From: Ypsolopha sequella
Lineage: Eukaryota > Arthropoda > Insecta > Lepidoptera > Ypsolophidae
Direction: 5' to 3'
Length of the DNA: 64,000 nucleotides
Assembly: GCA_934047225.1 (NCBI GenBank)
Contig: OW204000.1
Location: forward strand, 19,858,001 to 19,922,000
The notes below the pieces were generated by a model that ran no database searches, was not told where the DNA came from, and saw nothing but the letters and a program-made list of their open reading frames with translations. Positions 1 to 10,124 of this stretch are shown piece by piece (the first letter of the stretch is position 1; each line of letters starts with the position of its first letter). The translations under genes and the position numbers were made by a program.

Positions 1-1
1 T

Positions 2-2036
2 GATGTCTTGGGGGCTGTAGATTGTACCCATGTCAAAATATTTCCTCCTTCTGGTGTCCAGCATGTTCAGTGGTTGAATAGAAAATGGATTCATACCCTG
101 AACACACAATTAGTAAGATATAAAATTATGACTTCATTTTAATTATTTAAGCTAGTGGTGTAAGAATAGAAAATTTAGGAGCCTATATTTTTAAGTTACC
201 ATGGGTATTTAATGTTCCCTAATATTTCAGGTAGTGGATGCAGACTGCAGAATCCTGAACGTGAACAGCCGCTTTCCAGGACGTGTTCACGATCAGTTCA
301 TTTTCAATAACTCTAATGTGAAACAGGAATTAGTGAGACTGGATGAATTGAGGATTGGAAACTATTATCTGTTGGGTAAGTTTTTGGTACCTTTAATTGT
401 AACTAGGTAGGTACCTATGTAAATAATAAAAAAATATATAATAATGTTTTTATTAAAAAGTTACAATATCTATAGGTACTTACATAATATCTAAAAAAAA
501 TTGTTTTTAGGGTTCCGTACCTAAAAGGTACAAAATTTAAGAAATAGAATAGAAATATATTTATTTGCCACAACATTAAATCAATAATTAAACAATAATT
601 ACGATTAATATGCGACAAAATGGGACAAACTCAGCATTTGCTGAAAGTTGCTAGCAACTTTACAGCGCTGGTTTTCAGTTTGCCCATCCCATACTTAAAG
701 TTATCCATCAATCAATTTATTATTGCAGGTAGGTAAGTTAAGCTTATTCATACATTAAAATACTTAAATCAAAAAATAATTATTCAAATTAAAAATATTA
801 CATTCAATTCAGTGAAATTAATTAATTATGGTTTATTACAAAACGATTATCATAATGTCACAAAAAAGAAAGATTATGTACAAATCATATATGACATAAT
901 TATAAAATATTAAATGAAACATAAAATGATACATTAAAGGACAATTACAAAATTAGATTTATATTATTTACCACATTCATTCCTACATGTAAGGAAAATA
1001 TCACATATAAAGGAACCTTTATAATGAGACTCCATTCTCCATCCGTCCGTATGTTACAGCCTCATAACTTTAGCACCGTTAAAGATAAAGACTTGAAATT
1101 TGGCACAAAAATAGCATTAATTTGCCCACATATCACGGTGTAAAAAAAATATGAAAAATTTAAAATTGTTCAAAATATTTCCAAAACAAAAGTAAGAGAA
1201 ATAAAAAATATTATCCTAAAAATACAATATGGGTATCAAATTGTAGATATTAAAAAGCTGACTGTAAAAATATATACTTTTCTTCTATTTACTGGCTGGT
1301 TTTTTTTTCTTATATAAAATCTTGGCTTTTCTTTCATTCTTATAAAATTATTACAGATGGCCAGTCAAACCTGTAAAAAAAAATACATTAAATATATTTT
1401 GCAGGTGACTCTGGATATGCTCTAGAGCCTTGGCTGATGACGCCTGTGATGAATGCTCAGCCTGATAGCCCAGAGGAGAGGTACACTAAATGGCACTGTC
1501 AGGTGCGCAATGTGGTTGAGCGTACGAATGGCTACCTCAAGGGTACTTTTAGGTGCTTGGGTATAGACCGTGCCCTCCACTATGCACCTGATAAGGCCTC
1601 ACTGCTGACGACAACTTGTGCAGTATTATATAATATCATGCTTCATTATAGGTATTTGACATTTTATATTTGCCATGCATGCTATTTCAGTATATAGTGT
1701 GTTTTTTAACTGGGCCAGTACGGGGAAATAGGAACCAAAGTAAAATCTTACCGGGGACCTTTATTTTGTTAATACCATATTATAAACTTTCAAGGAAAAT
1801 ACTTAGTATAGTCCAGCAAAAAAAACAACCTGAATATTATTTCATGTATCACACATCAACGATAAACAATGTTAAAGATGGTAATGCAATATTCATTTTC
1901 TAGGGTTCCTCTCGAGGCATTGCCCATTGAAGATGAAGCCGAGCCTGCCCCACAAGCCCTGGACCCACCTGGAGGGCCTGCACTAAGACGGGGACAACAA
2001 AAAAGAAATTTAATTATAAATACATATTTTAGATAA
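2..2036 (+). CDS. PIF/Harbinger (HARBI1-like) DDE transposase, 5'-partial, four exons
   Basis: Visible exons are 2-112, 231-375, 1405-1651 and 1904-2036. Introns begin GTAAGA, GTAAGT and GTATTT and end in AG; phases agree, giving 211 residues and a TAA stop. The start lies left of the window. Motifs fit the DDE_Tnp_4 superfamily: AVDCTH (first Asp, visible residue 7), FPGRVHD (second Asp, residue 58), GDSGYALEPWLMTP (residues 86-99) and RNVVERTNGYLK with the catalytic Glu at 124. The C-terminus is Pro/Glu-rich, then basic. The family is a nuclear cut-and-paste transposase; in vertebrate HARBI1 the protein works with a MYB-like partner. A MYB-like gene faces it 557 bp downstream. No frameshift or premature stop is seen, so it is either a young element or a domesticated gene. 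Family call is firm; activity is inference. Confidence 0.9.
505..1330 (-). mobile_element. CCGG-family dispersed repeat in intron 2, split by a later insertion
   Basis: Bases 505-535 match the terminus of the repeat family that ends TACGGAACCCTAAAAA, here on the minus strand. The rest of its terminal half resumes near 1009 (AAAGGAACCTTTAT, then the CCGTCCGTATG tract and text shared with 6300-6566 and 21360-21622). The bases between are not in other copies. The element lies wholly inside intron 2 of the transposase gene. Confidence 0.75.
536..1008. mobile_element. Unclassified insertion nested in the intron 2 repeat
   Basis: About 470 bp of AT-rich DNA interrupts the CCGG-family copy. It includes 'tttatttgccacaacatt', similar in style to LINE 3' tails. 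No clean target duplication was found, so class is unknown. Confidence 0.4.
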
Positions 2037-2359
2037 TTTTGTATTTTTATTTCTTCTTAACAGTTTAATTTAATATCCCAAGTTTAAGTACAAACTTATA
2101 CTCACTTTAATTACCTATTTCTTTTTAAAATTCTATTACGTTGCAATAGAATTGAGTTCTGCTCTCTAATAAGTGCATTACGCTCCGATAAAGCTGATGA
2201 TATGCCCTGAAAGCAAGTTTGGGGGTTATTACTATTATTGTATTATTAGATTTATTTATTTAACCAGCATTCCAATAGAATATTATAAATGAAGGATGTG
2301 AGTCTTCTAATCTCAGATTATGTTAAAAAAATACATGGGATAGGTTAGAGGTACCTATA

Positions 2360-2609
2360 CAAGGTGACTTTTTGATCATCGTCCAAATTCATACTGGATG
2401 CTTGGTAAGTAATCAGCATCACAAATCGATAACAATGACTGTGAAAATCGTACAATGAAATTTCGACTTCCCATAGTAATTTACTCCCAGTCCTGAGTGA
2501 ATTACTATGGGGAGTCGAAATTTCATTTTATGAATTTTACAAAAATCGTTATTGGATCATGACGCTGATCACAAGTATGAATTTCGACGATGTTCACAAA
2601 TTCACCTTG
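2360..2609. mobile_element. TA-flanked MITE, CAAGGTGA family, copy 1
   Basis: The element reads CAAGGTGAC...ttCACCTTG and is flanked by TA on both sides. Its centre is a near-palindrome built on GAAATTTCGACTTCCCATAG. Copies 2 and 3 are at 49255-49515 and 62062-62323. TA duplication suggests mobilisation by a Tc1/mariner-type transposase. Its right end is read through by the MYB-like gene on the other strand. Confidence 0.88.
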
Positions 2610-3941
2610 TATATGTATAGCACAAGATAGCAAGTGGGTATTACTTCTAGCAGATTATTCGTTGCTCTCTGTAGTTGGTTGGCCTCTTGTTGTAATGCTG
2701 TGAAGTCGTTTGGAACCACAGCACGACCACCACCATGACTACCACCACGACCACCACCATGACCACCACCATGACCAACACCTCGAGCTCGGGAACTGCG
2801 TGGAGTGCGGGAGTCACAGACAACACCATGATCTTGATCTTGGGGACTGGGTTCAGTGCGGGAGCGGACATCAGCATGATTAATATTTTCGAAGGAAGGG
2901 CTCTCTGGATCCTGTCTGTCTGTCAAACTGTCAGTAGGGATAGTAGGAGGGTCAGGATGGGAAACATAAAATACTTCGTCACAAGCCTGCCCCTGAGTGT
3001 AAGGTGCAGATTGACTTGTGACGGTAGAAGTTGTAGGCACAGTGGGGAAGGCATGCTGGTTTGAAAAGCTTGGAGCTGGGGGTGCGAAGTTAAATGTTGG
3101 CAGGGAAGTGAGTCTCAAAGTAGGGTTCAATGGTACCTGTATAAGAATGATAAATTATAAACAGAAAAACCAAACCAAAGAAATAAAATCATTCAATCGA
3201 AGACCAAAGTTTACATACATGACCAATCGGTGATTCTTCAGCACCAGAGCCTATAGAGCATTCAAACCCTATTGTGTTCAGTATTTTTAATGAATTTTCA
3301 GGCACTTCTGGGACTGTCCTGTTGTTGCCCGTGCTCGCTCTCCCTTGGGCTGCTCTAGCGTTGTCCTCCCGAGCTTTTTTTTTCAAGTCTCTCCATGTCT
3401 GCAAATAACATGTACAGGCCTTATTAGTTATTCATAAGAAAGTATTTTTAGTCATGGGCGGATACAGGATTACCTTCTCGGATTCAGAAGCACCTTGCAT
3501 CTTGAGGTTCTTTTGGCAAAACTATATTTACCTATGATGAGTAAAAGTGTAGGTACCCAAATCATTAAGTAAAATTTATCGAATTCCTGAGTGTTTTGGG
3601 GGGGGCCATGCCCACTCATTTTGTATCCGCCAATGTTTTTAGTTGTTACATCAAACACTTACCAAAATCCATTGTTTTACGGATTTATCTGGCCCATATT
3701 CGCGCAGAAGGCTCTTGACCTTGAGCCATTCGTCCTCCATACGCCTCGCCCCAAGAGGGCCGGTGAATTCACCATTAGCCAAGTGCGGATGGGTCGACAT
3801 ATAGTCAACCAGCATCGCTATTTGCGTTTTTGTAGACCTAAGCCTAAAACAGATGGACAAAATTGTTATCGTCATTCGATGTTAAAGGATCTCATTCTAC
3901 ATACGCTTTACTTACAGTTTTCTTGGCGTTTTATCTTGCAT
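2594..3941 (-). CDS. MYB/SANT-like (zeste-type) DNA-binding protein, Harbinger partner
   Basis: Exons on the minus strand are 3941-3916, 3843-3663, 3398-3219 and 3136-2594. Introns have donors GTAAGT, GTAAGT and GTATGT and AG acceptors, and the frame holds for 309 residues. The ATG at 3941 is the first in frame and opens a short MQDKTPRKL exon. Residues 11-80 fit the MYB/SANT-like domain of zeste-type regulators: RSTKTQIAMLVDYM, then Trp48, Trp67 and Trp71 spaced as helix anchors, followed by basic DLKKKAREDNAR. Residues 248-267 are a Gly/His/Arg repeat, and a short helical tail follows (274-293). Harbinger elements carry such a protein to bind the element ends and bring the transposase into the nucleus. 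The last codons and the TGA stop lie in the MITE at 2360-2609. The role as partner of the neighbouring transposase is inference. Confidence 0.85.
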
Positions 3942-5190
3942 CCTTTTAAATAATTTGTCTTTACTATGTATTCGTTTGAAGCAAAGAGTATAGTAACGTA
4001 AGCGTCTGCAAAGCAATTTTAAATAAATCCTTCTCTTGACAGTTGATTGACCAATCACAGCCTACTTCAACCTCCCGTAGACAAAATTACCAACCAAAGA
4101 GAAAACCGGTGCTAACCGAAGAATGAACGAAATCGAGATAACGACAAAATTCTCTCGATTGAATCTTGTCTGTCGAGACAATTGCCCATGTTCGACAAGA
4201 AGAGAAATCTGTAGACTCGAGAACCGAGAGACAAGTCGAGAGAGAAAAAAGTCTAAACTGGCATGCTAGCTCCGCAGGTGGATCGCGCTCTCTCTATTTA
4301 TTATGAAAAAAAAAAATGAGCGCAGATTATAAAATTACTTACGCTTAATTTTTAACTTACCCCCTCTTTTTTTTCGCTAACTACGTACATTTACTTACAC
4401 CTGTCTCCCAGAGGGGTAAGCTGAGACTACATAATTCCATCTGCTACGATCCAGACACACCTCTTTCCCTTCTTCCACATCCATCAAGTCATACAAGATC
4501 TTCTATTAAAAATGCCCGGGAAATTTGCCCTTCTTCACTATATTACTTTATGTATTTTAGTCTAATCAATGATTTTAAAGGGTTACTAAACTTAACTGAT
4601 TTTACCCTCCTTGTAATAGATTTTGTTAATCTCGCATAAATACAGTATAGAAATAATTTTTGGACTGTCAGATTAATGATAACATACAAGTAGATACATT
4701 TCATTTATATGCTTTTGGTGTCTTTTTATTCAAGTTAGAGAAAGAAAGAAAGAAAAGAGCTTTATTTCAAACACGACAGAAAACAAAACAAAAAAGAAAA
4801 CAAATTAAAAACGAAATAGCTATATTGTGTGGTTATGAAAAAGGAGTCCAGCTCTGCTTAATGCCACAGCCGAAGCCACAGCGCTGGTATTCCGCTGGAT
4901 CCTACTAAAATTAAAACTAATAACTATAACATAATAATATCAAACTTAAAATAAAATAAAAAGCGTAAAGCATAAAATACATAAAAATTATAAGAAAAAT
5001 AAATAAATTGTAGTTGTTTAATAAGTAAATATGTAAATCTGAAATAAATAAACTAATAATAGCAAAAATACTTTTAAAAATGCATATTTATAAAATACTA
5101 AATACATTATTTCATATCAAGGCATCGTTATTTGCTTTTCAATTAAGCCTGTACCTGAGCCTAGAGCATGACCAACTCCAATCTATCTAG
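3942..5190. other. Intergenic, mostly unassigned
   Basis: Bases 4120-4270 are rich in 'tcgag/ctcga' words (for example gactcgagaaccgagagac) and may be the promoter or the outer end of the Harbinger element, but its left end is outside the window, so the TIR cannot be paired. Bases 4735-4760 are a GAAA-type microsatellite. Otherwise no gene is seen apart from the RTE tail listed separately. Confidence 0.4.
4380..4500 (-). mobile_element. RTE-type LINE 3' tail fragment
   Basis: On the minus strand the text 'ttacccctctgggagaca' followed by gtaagtaaatgtacg matches the end of the RTE relic at 36480-37060, where the ORF end is followed by the same 'cccctctgggagac' and a TATGTATGTA tail. Confidence 0.6.
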
Positions 5191-5194
5191 GATT

Positions 5195-5650
5195 CGTTTG
5201 AAGAAATTTGGACTCTCCTTGTATTGAAAAAAATATGTTTGGTTTATTAATCCCTTCTCTAGGGATGTTACGTATAAACAATGTACTAAGATTTATACTT
5301 TTGTCAAAAAAAAATGTTTTGCACCCTCTCTTTTTTTGGTTATCAAACGTTCGCTTCAAGAACGCGGTTAAGAGATCAACTTGATTTTTTTTTCATAAAA
5401 TAGGTAATAGAAATATGAAGGTATATCACCTAAATTCAATATTTTTTTCGCTACAAAATTCTTCAGTATTAGCTAAAAACACACCAATTTGTTGTTTCGC
5501 TGCGTGATCACTAGTATTACGCGTTCAAGAAAAAGAGGCCAAAGAGCCAACATATAATCGCCTCTATGACAAGCAAATAAAGTCTTTGCCGTAGGACTTA
5601 TTGTGCTGGACGGGTAATAAAAAAAGTTGCTAGGGTATGCCATCTTCTTA
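5195..5650 (+). repeat. Dispersed repeat, copy 1 of 2
   Basis: About 420 bp are shared with 54190-54612, from 'ggattcgtttgaagaaatt' to 'gacgggtaataaaaaaa', including 'ttgttgtttcgctgcgtga' and 'atataatcgcctctat'. Both copies are on the plus strand. Termini show no clear TIR and no ORF is intact. Class unknown. Confidence 0.7.
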
Positions 5651-5867
5651 AATAGCACTTAAGTTTAATTCGAAAATTAGCCAAAAGTTATATTTAGTAT
5701 CACACTTCTGCATTCCGTAAAACATTAATTTCTTCACCACCCACAGGTTGGCTGGAAGAAATCACTAAATCGGCCTGTTTTTTTTAAATATAAAAATGTA
5801 AAACGAAGTTGTATATTAATTCATTCATCAACTGGAATAGTCGGCGCAACCAAGCAGCTTCAACATA

Positions 5868-6566
5868 AAAAAACCGGCCAAGTGCGAGTCAGACTCGTGT
5901 ACCTAGGGTTCTGTGGATGATAAATTAAATTTTGTAATTTTTTTTCATGAATTTTTCAACCACTTTATTTTTCCTGGAATCTTTACGTAAATACATTTTA
6001 CCATGATTTTTTTCATATTTTTCGGTCCACTAGTTTTGGAGATAAGAGGGGGGGACATACATTTTTTATGGTTTTTCAAGGATTTCTCGAAATACATGCA
6101 ATTAATTATAGCTAAACTATATATTTTGCATATTGTATTTTTATAAAATATTTTTTTTTATTTATTTTACTTCTTTTTTATATTTCGCATTTATGCTCAT
6201 TTATGGGGGAAACATACATATTATTGTGGTTTTTTAAATATTTCTCGAAACCAGTGCCAGTAAATATAGAAAAAGTATATATTTTTACAATCAACTTTTT
6301 AATATCTACCATATTGTATTTTAAGGATATAATTTTTTATGTTTCTTGAAAAATAAATTATTCTGAAGAAATTCAAATTTTTCATATTTTTTACACGATG
6401 ATATGTGGGCAAACTAATGCTATTTTTGTACCAAATTTCATGTCTTTATCTTTAACGGTGCGAAAGTTATGTGGCTGTGACATACGGACGGACGGACGGA
6501 CAACGGAGTCTCACCATAAAATATCTCGCATATTTGTACCTTTTAGGTACTACGGAACCCTAAAAA
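5868..6566 (+). mobile_element. CCGG-family dispersed repeat, long form
   Basis: It runs from AAACCGGCCAAGTGCGAGT to TACGGAACCCTAAAAA, with a (GGAC)n tract before the end. The first 45 bp hold TGGCC/AAGTGCG and GGGTTC words placed like pol III A and B boxes, which is inference. Other copies: 505-1330, 11149-11416, 20098-21622, 34332-34622, 58059-58346 and 61838-62756. No protein is encoded; a SINE-like or other non-autonomous retroposon is likely. Confidence 0.8.
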
Positions 6567-7304
6567 CATCAAGGTTTTTTATTCGGCGCATAAGAAGTAT
6601 CACAGAATATCTGGCCCGTGGCATTGAGTTGGCCGTGACGAATGTGATAATGATAATAGCAGATAACCGCGATCGTTGAGACCCAAACTCCAAGGCAAAA
6701 CCACCTTTACAACTGTGGATTAAGATTCATTCCATCAGATTTGATTATCTTGGTCAGATAACGTTTATCCGACAGGTCTATGCCGTTTCGGAACTTATCT
6801 GACGGTATCTGGAGTATTGTGTATAGAGCATGTCAAATGTAATACGTAAAGCTAAAGAAGTTGCTTTGCCTGCTATGGTTTTCTTCCAACTACGGCATAA
6901 CTACCACGATAATATTTCTACGAGATTTATAACTGTTATAGCCTTAATATTGAACAAAACATCACTTTATTTTCCACGGAAAATGAAGTTTTCTGATAAC
7001 CCGTTACACACTATTTCCTGGGGATCTAAAAAGGCCGACTTGGGTGAATCATAAAATGATTTGAAAGTAGGATAGAGTCAGAGTTTTTTCACGCGTGCAA
7101 AAGAGACGGCATTAGAACAGAATCATAACGTGATTCATGCAAGACGGCCTTTTTAGAGGACCTGGTTTGATAAACTTTTTTAATTTGAAGCAGTGACTAA
7201 AGTGTTGCAAAAAGTTTCTTAAATAAACGATAAGTAAACCTTTTTCCAAAATGTTTAAAGTACTAGCTCGTTAAAATACATGCACGTTAAATCACCACAC
7301 AAAT
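6567..7304. other. Unassigned spacer
   Basis: No feature could be supported. Short open frames here lack any family motif. Confidence 0.3.
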
Positions 7305-7306
7305 TA

Positions 7307-7537
7307 CAGTACCAGGCCATTTGAAGGTCGCATCGTGCTTTAAAAAGAGATACTCGGCTAGCTTCGGCTACATTCGGCTTTGTAGAGCGTCATCTCTGTC
7401 AAGTCTGACAAGTCAGCGACTAAACGACCGGGTTGACAAGTGTGACAGAGATGACGCTCTACAAAGCCGAAGGTAGCCGAGGCTAGCCGAGTATCTCTCT
7501 TTAAAGCACGATGCGACCTTGAAATGGCCTGATACTG
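7307..7537. mobile_element. Palindromic TA-flanked MITE
   Basis: Two arms of about 105 bp face each other around a short loop near 7425. Left end CAGTACCAGGCC, right end GGCCTGATACTG, with TA on each side. The arms carry 'gagatactcggctagcttcg' and its complement. The near-perfect arms suggest a recent insertion. Confidence 0.88.
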
Positions 7538-7539
7538 TA

Positions 7540-8165
7540 TCCAATTTTACAGCTAAGCCAATTTTGTAACCATTTCATACGGTAACAATAGGTATATATT
7601 TTAATACTCGTAAGAAAAAAAATACAAATACCAGTAAAAGTGATAATTTTTTTTCGGTTTTTGCTGATATTTAGTTAAATTTATACAAGTGAAGAAAAAG
7701 AAATCTTAATTCACCCTTATTTCTCGGTTTTCTTGTAACAGTATTATTGCAGCAGCTAGTTACCTAAACATTATAAAAAATTGTATCTACTAAACATATT
7801 TTTAACAAACATATTTTTCCGGGCTCCCATTGTAAGTCTACACAAACGCCAAAATTCAGCACGTTTGAAGGGTTTTCGATTTTACGGTACTCTATAAAAA
7901 GAAAGCTTCAGTTAGACAGGAATACCGAAAACCCCTTTGATCTCTTCTCCTAAACTCCTTTATGAGATGAAAGAACACTTCAGCCGTGTTCAGATGATGT
8001 AAACTCTTTACCTGGTTGCCTTGTGTTGTGATCTTGTAAGTTAAAAGGGCTCTTACCTGAAAGAAAACAAAGGGTATTTATTACTGATCTTGTTTACGTA
8101 TTTCTTGTTAGGTATAGGATTAAACCTCTTTGAAGAAAGTAAATTAAATATGTAAGTAACTTTTT
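7540..8165. other. Unassigned spacer
   Basis: AT-rich sequence with no recognisable gene or repeat boundary. Confidence 0.3.
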
Positions 8166-8427
8166 TATTGTAATCGGCGGTAGCTCAGGGGTAGAACGCT
8201 GGCCTCCCAATCTTGAGATCCCGGTTCGATCTCCGGCCTGGAATGTACCAATGAGTTTTTTGGAATTTATGTACGACACGGCAGTGCCGGTTTTAGTATT
8301 AACGGCGCCCTGGGCGAGAATTCTACGGCGCCCCCTATCTGTTTCCTAAATTATTCATTTTATTATATATATATATATACAGACTCTTACGAATATTAAA
8401 GTAGAAATTGAATAAAAAAGAAAATTT

Positions 8428-8468
8428 TCGATATATATTTCGACCCACTTGGGATCGTCGTCAGTCGA
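8428..8468 (-). ncRNA. Hammerhead-ribozyme-like motif, left arm
   Basis: On the minus strand the order is TCGA (stem I), CTGACGA core, a stem II hairpin closing CCC/GGG around AAGT, GAA, a one-pair stem III (A-TATA-T), A as cleavage-site base, then TCGA closing stem I. This matches minimal type I hammerheads of Penelope-like elements and retrozymes. Activity is untested. Confidence 0.65.
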
Positions 8469-8486
8469 ATATTAAAATAATAAAAT

Positions 8487-8527
8487 TCGACTGACGACGA
8501 TCCCAAGTGGGTCGAAATATATATCGA
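8487..8527 (+). ncRNA. Hammerhead-ribozyme-like motif, right arm
   Basis: Same sequence as the left-arm motif, on the plus strand. Stem I is 8487-8490 with 8524-8527, the CTGACGA core is 8491-8497, GAA is 8514-8516 and predicted cleavage follows 8523. Stem II has one bulged base. Confidence 0.65.
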
Positions 8528-8860
8528 AAATTTTCTTTTTTATTCAATTCCTACTTTAATATTCGTAAGAATCTGTATATATATATAATAAAACGGTTAA
8601 AAAAAGCTTCTAAATTATTCATGTGCAAAAAAGGAAAAAAAAACATGGGAAAGATTATTTCAATCTTCAATCATGACCAATTATTTTAACATAATTTAAA
8701 AAAAAATTACCGCGCCATCCCGTGATCCATACTGACGAGGGGGCGCTGGCGCCCCTTGATGTCTGGCGCCCTGGGCGGTCGCCCAACCACGCCCTACCCT
8801 AACGCCGCCACTGCGACACGGTGAAGGAAAACATCGTATGGAGTTGGGAGTCCGCGAGTT

Positions 8861-9195
8861 CACAGTTCGTATTTATTTCACTACACCCAACCGGTTTCGC
8901 TTATAAACATTCTCAGGGGTTTTTTGTGCAAAATATACTTATTAAAAAATATTTTTCCAATGTTACAGTGTTTCATGCGTGCGATAAATAAATAATGAAG
9001 TGATCATACCTACGGTTATGTATTGAAATACAGATAAAATGAAAAATTTCGCTCTCTTCGACACTCTACACTACAATATTATTATCAAAACATTTTTTAA
9101 ATATAATTCCTTACATAAGGTATTAAAACCATATAATATCTAAAACAAAAAGTAATAAGTGTATAGTTATTTTAATATAAATTGACATAACTTAA
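8861..9195. other. Unassigned spacer
   Basis: AT-rich sequence with nothing recognisable. Confidence 0.3.
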
Positions 9196-9199
9196 TATC

Positions 9200-9575
9200 A
9201 ACAGGTGGTAGAGCTGATGCCGGGCTCGACTGTGGAGGTACCACCATCTTACTTGGAGATCCCCTCGAAGTAATTCGGGGGAGAGTGAGAGGACAGCTCA
9301 CAGGCAAAAAACCAGGAGGCCCACCATGCCTGGGACCGATGGATGGCGGTATATCCATCGCTAATAGCCGGGCCTTATAATGGAACAGACTGGTGACGGG
9401 CAGCGGCGTCACTGGTGCGAGGGTTCCGGCACCGCGCTCACCAACCCGCCTGTCCAGCGTGTGTGAGTATGGGCAATTCTTCCAGGATGACCGCCGGGAG
9501 TGGCAAAGTCCTGGAAAGGCTTATGTCCAGCAGTGGACGTACTATAGGCTGATGGATGATGCTGATGATGGATGA
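9200..9575 (+). mobile_element. Dispersed LINE-tail-like repeat, copy 1
   Basis: It starts with 'aggtggtagagctgatgccg' and ends with 'ccagcagtggacg' plus GATGGATG repeats. Copies: 51676-52030 (+), 43680-44035 (-) and a 3' fragment at 46000-46112 (-). One frame ends in AYVQQWT, which suggests the last codons and 3' tail of a LINE, but no reverse-transcriptase motif is present. Confidence 0.7.
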
Positions 9576-9624
9576 TAATTTAATATATCGATATAAATAA
9601 CCTTTGATTGCAATAACGTTTTTG

Positions 9625-10124
9625 TCCCACTAATATTATAAATGCGAAAGTTTCGATGGATGTATGGATGGATGTTTGTTACTGAACTGAACCGATTAGG
9701 CTGAAACTTTGCACAAAAATGTAGTTCGAGACCTGGAATAGGACATAGGCTACTTTTTATCCCATAAATCAGTTCCCATGGGAACAAACAAGTAATAGTG
9801 TCGTTCAGAGACGCGGCTCGACCTTCAGGCTCGAAAAACATACTACTAGGGGATTAAATCAGTTATCAAAGACCGCCAAAGAGACATAAGCAGAGGATTA
9901 ATTCAGAGAACAAAAAATAGTGTCGATCAGAAAAGCGGCTCGGCCAAAGACACTTTACATGGGGATTAAATTAAAGATGATGAGAATCCAAAACACTCCA
10001 TATCTCAAAACCAGAGTCAGGTCAACAACGTACTAAAAAATTAATGAGCTGAAAAATATTTACAGATTCGATACGACTATAGAAAAACTTAATCAACGCG
10101 GGCGAAGCGGCGGGCAAAAGCTAG
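9625..10124 (+). mobile_element. Helitron, Lep1-like, non-autonomous
   Basis: It starts TCCCACTAATATTATAAATG and ends in a hairpin-forming CGCGGGCGAAGCGGCGGGC followed by AAAAGCTAG. A 5' TC, 3' CTAG, subterminal hairpin and no TIR are Helitron hallmarks, and the text is typical of lepidopteran Lep1 repeats. Related 3' ends are at 18255, 47615 and 62949. No Rep/helicase is encoded. Confidence 0.75.

Larger units (their letters stand above)
8360..8592. repeat. Long inverted repeat with two head-to-head ribozyme-like motifs
   Basis: Arms of roughly 105 bp are nearly identical in reverse orientation, with about 18 bp between them. The outer ends are TA repeats. Each arm carries one hammerhead-like motif with its CTGA end toward the centre. 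It lies within the hAT element. Confidence 0.88.
8282..8813. mobile_element. hAT-type non-autonomous transposon with 8-bp target duplication
   Basis: The ends are CAGTGCCGG and GCCGCCACTG. The 8-bp duplication CGACACGG is exact at 8274-8281 and 8814-8821, diagnostic of hAT transposition. It sits inside a SINE and itself contains the inverted repeat at 8360-8592. No transposase is present. Confidence 0.88.
8168..8860 (+). mobile_element. tRNA-derived SINE interrupted by a hAT element
   Basis: The head at 8175-8245 contains an A box (TAGCTCAGGGGTAGAACG) and a B box (GGTTCGATCTCC). The ends do not pair as an acceptor stem, so it is a SINE and not a tRNA. Its body resumes after the hAT insertion with 'gacacggtgaaggaaaacat'. 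The same family is at 48955-49128 on the minus strand. Confidence 0.8.

Noticed and set aside
4735..4760. GAAA microsatellite as a Helitron landing site
   Set aside because: No Helitron end is found beside it.
8175..8245. Functional tRNA gene
   Set aside because: A and B boxes are good but no acceptor stem pairs; the same sequence at 49070-49128 continues into a SINE body.
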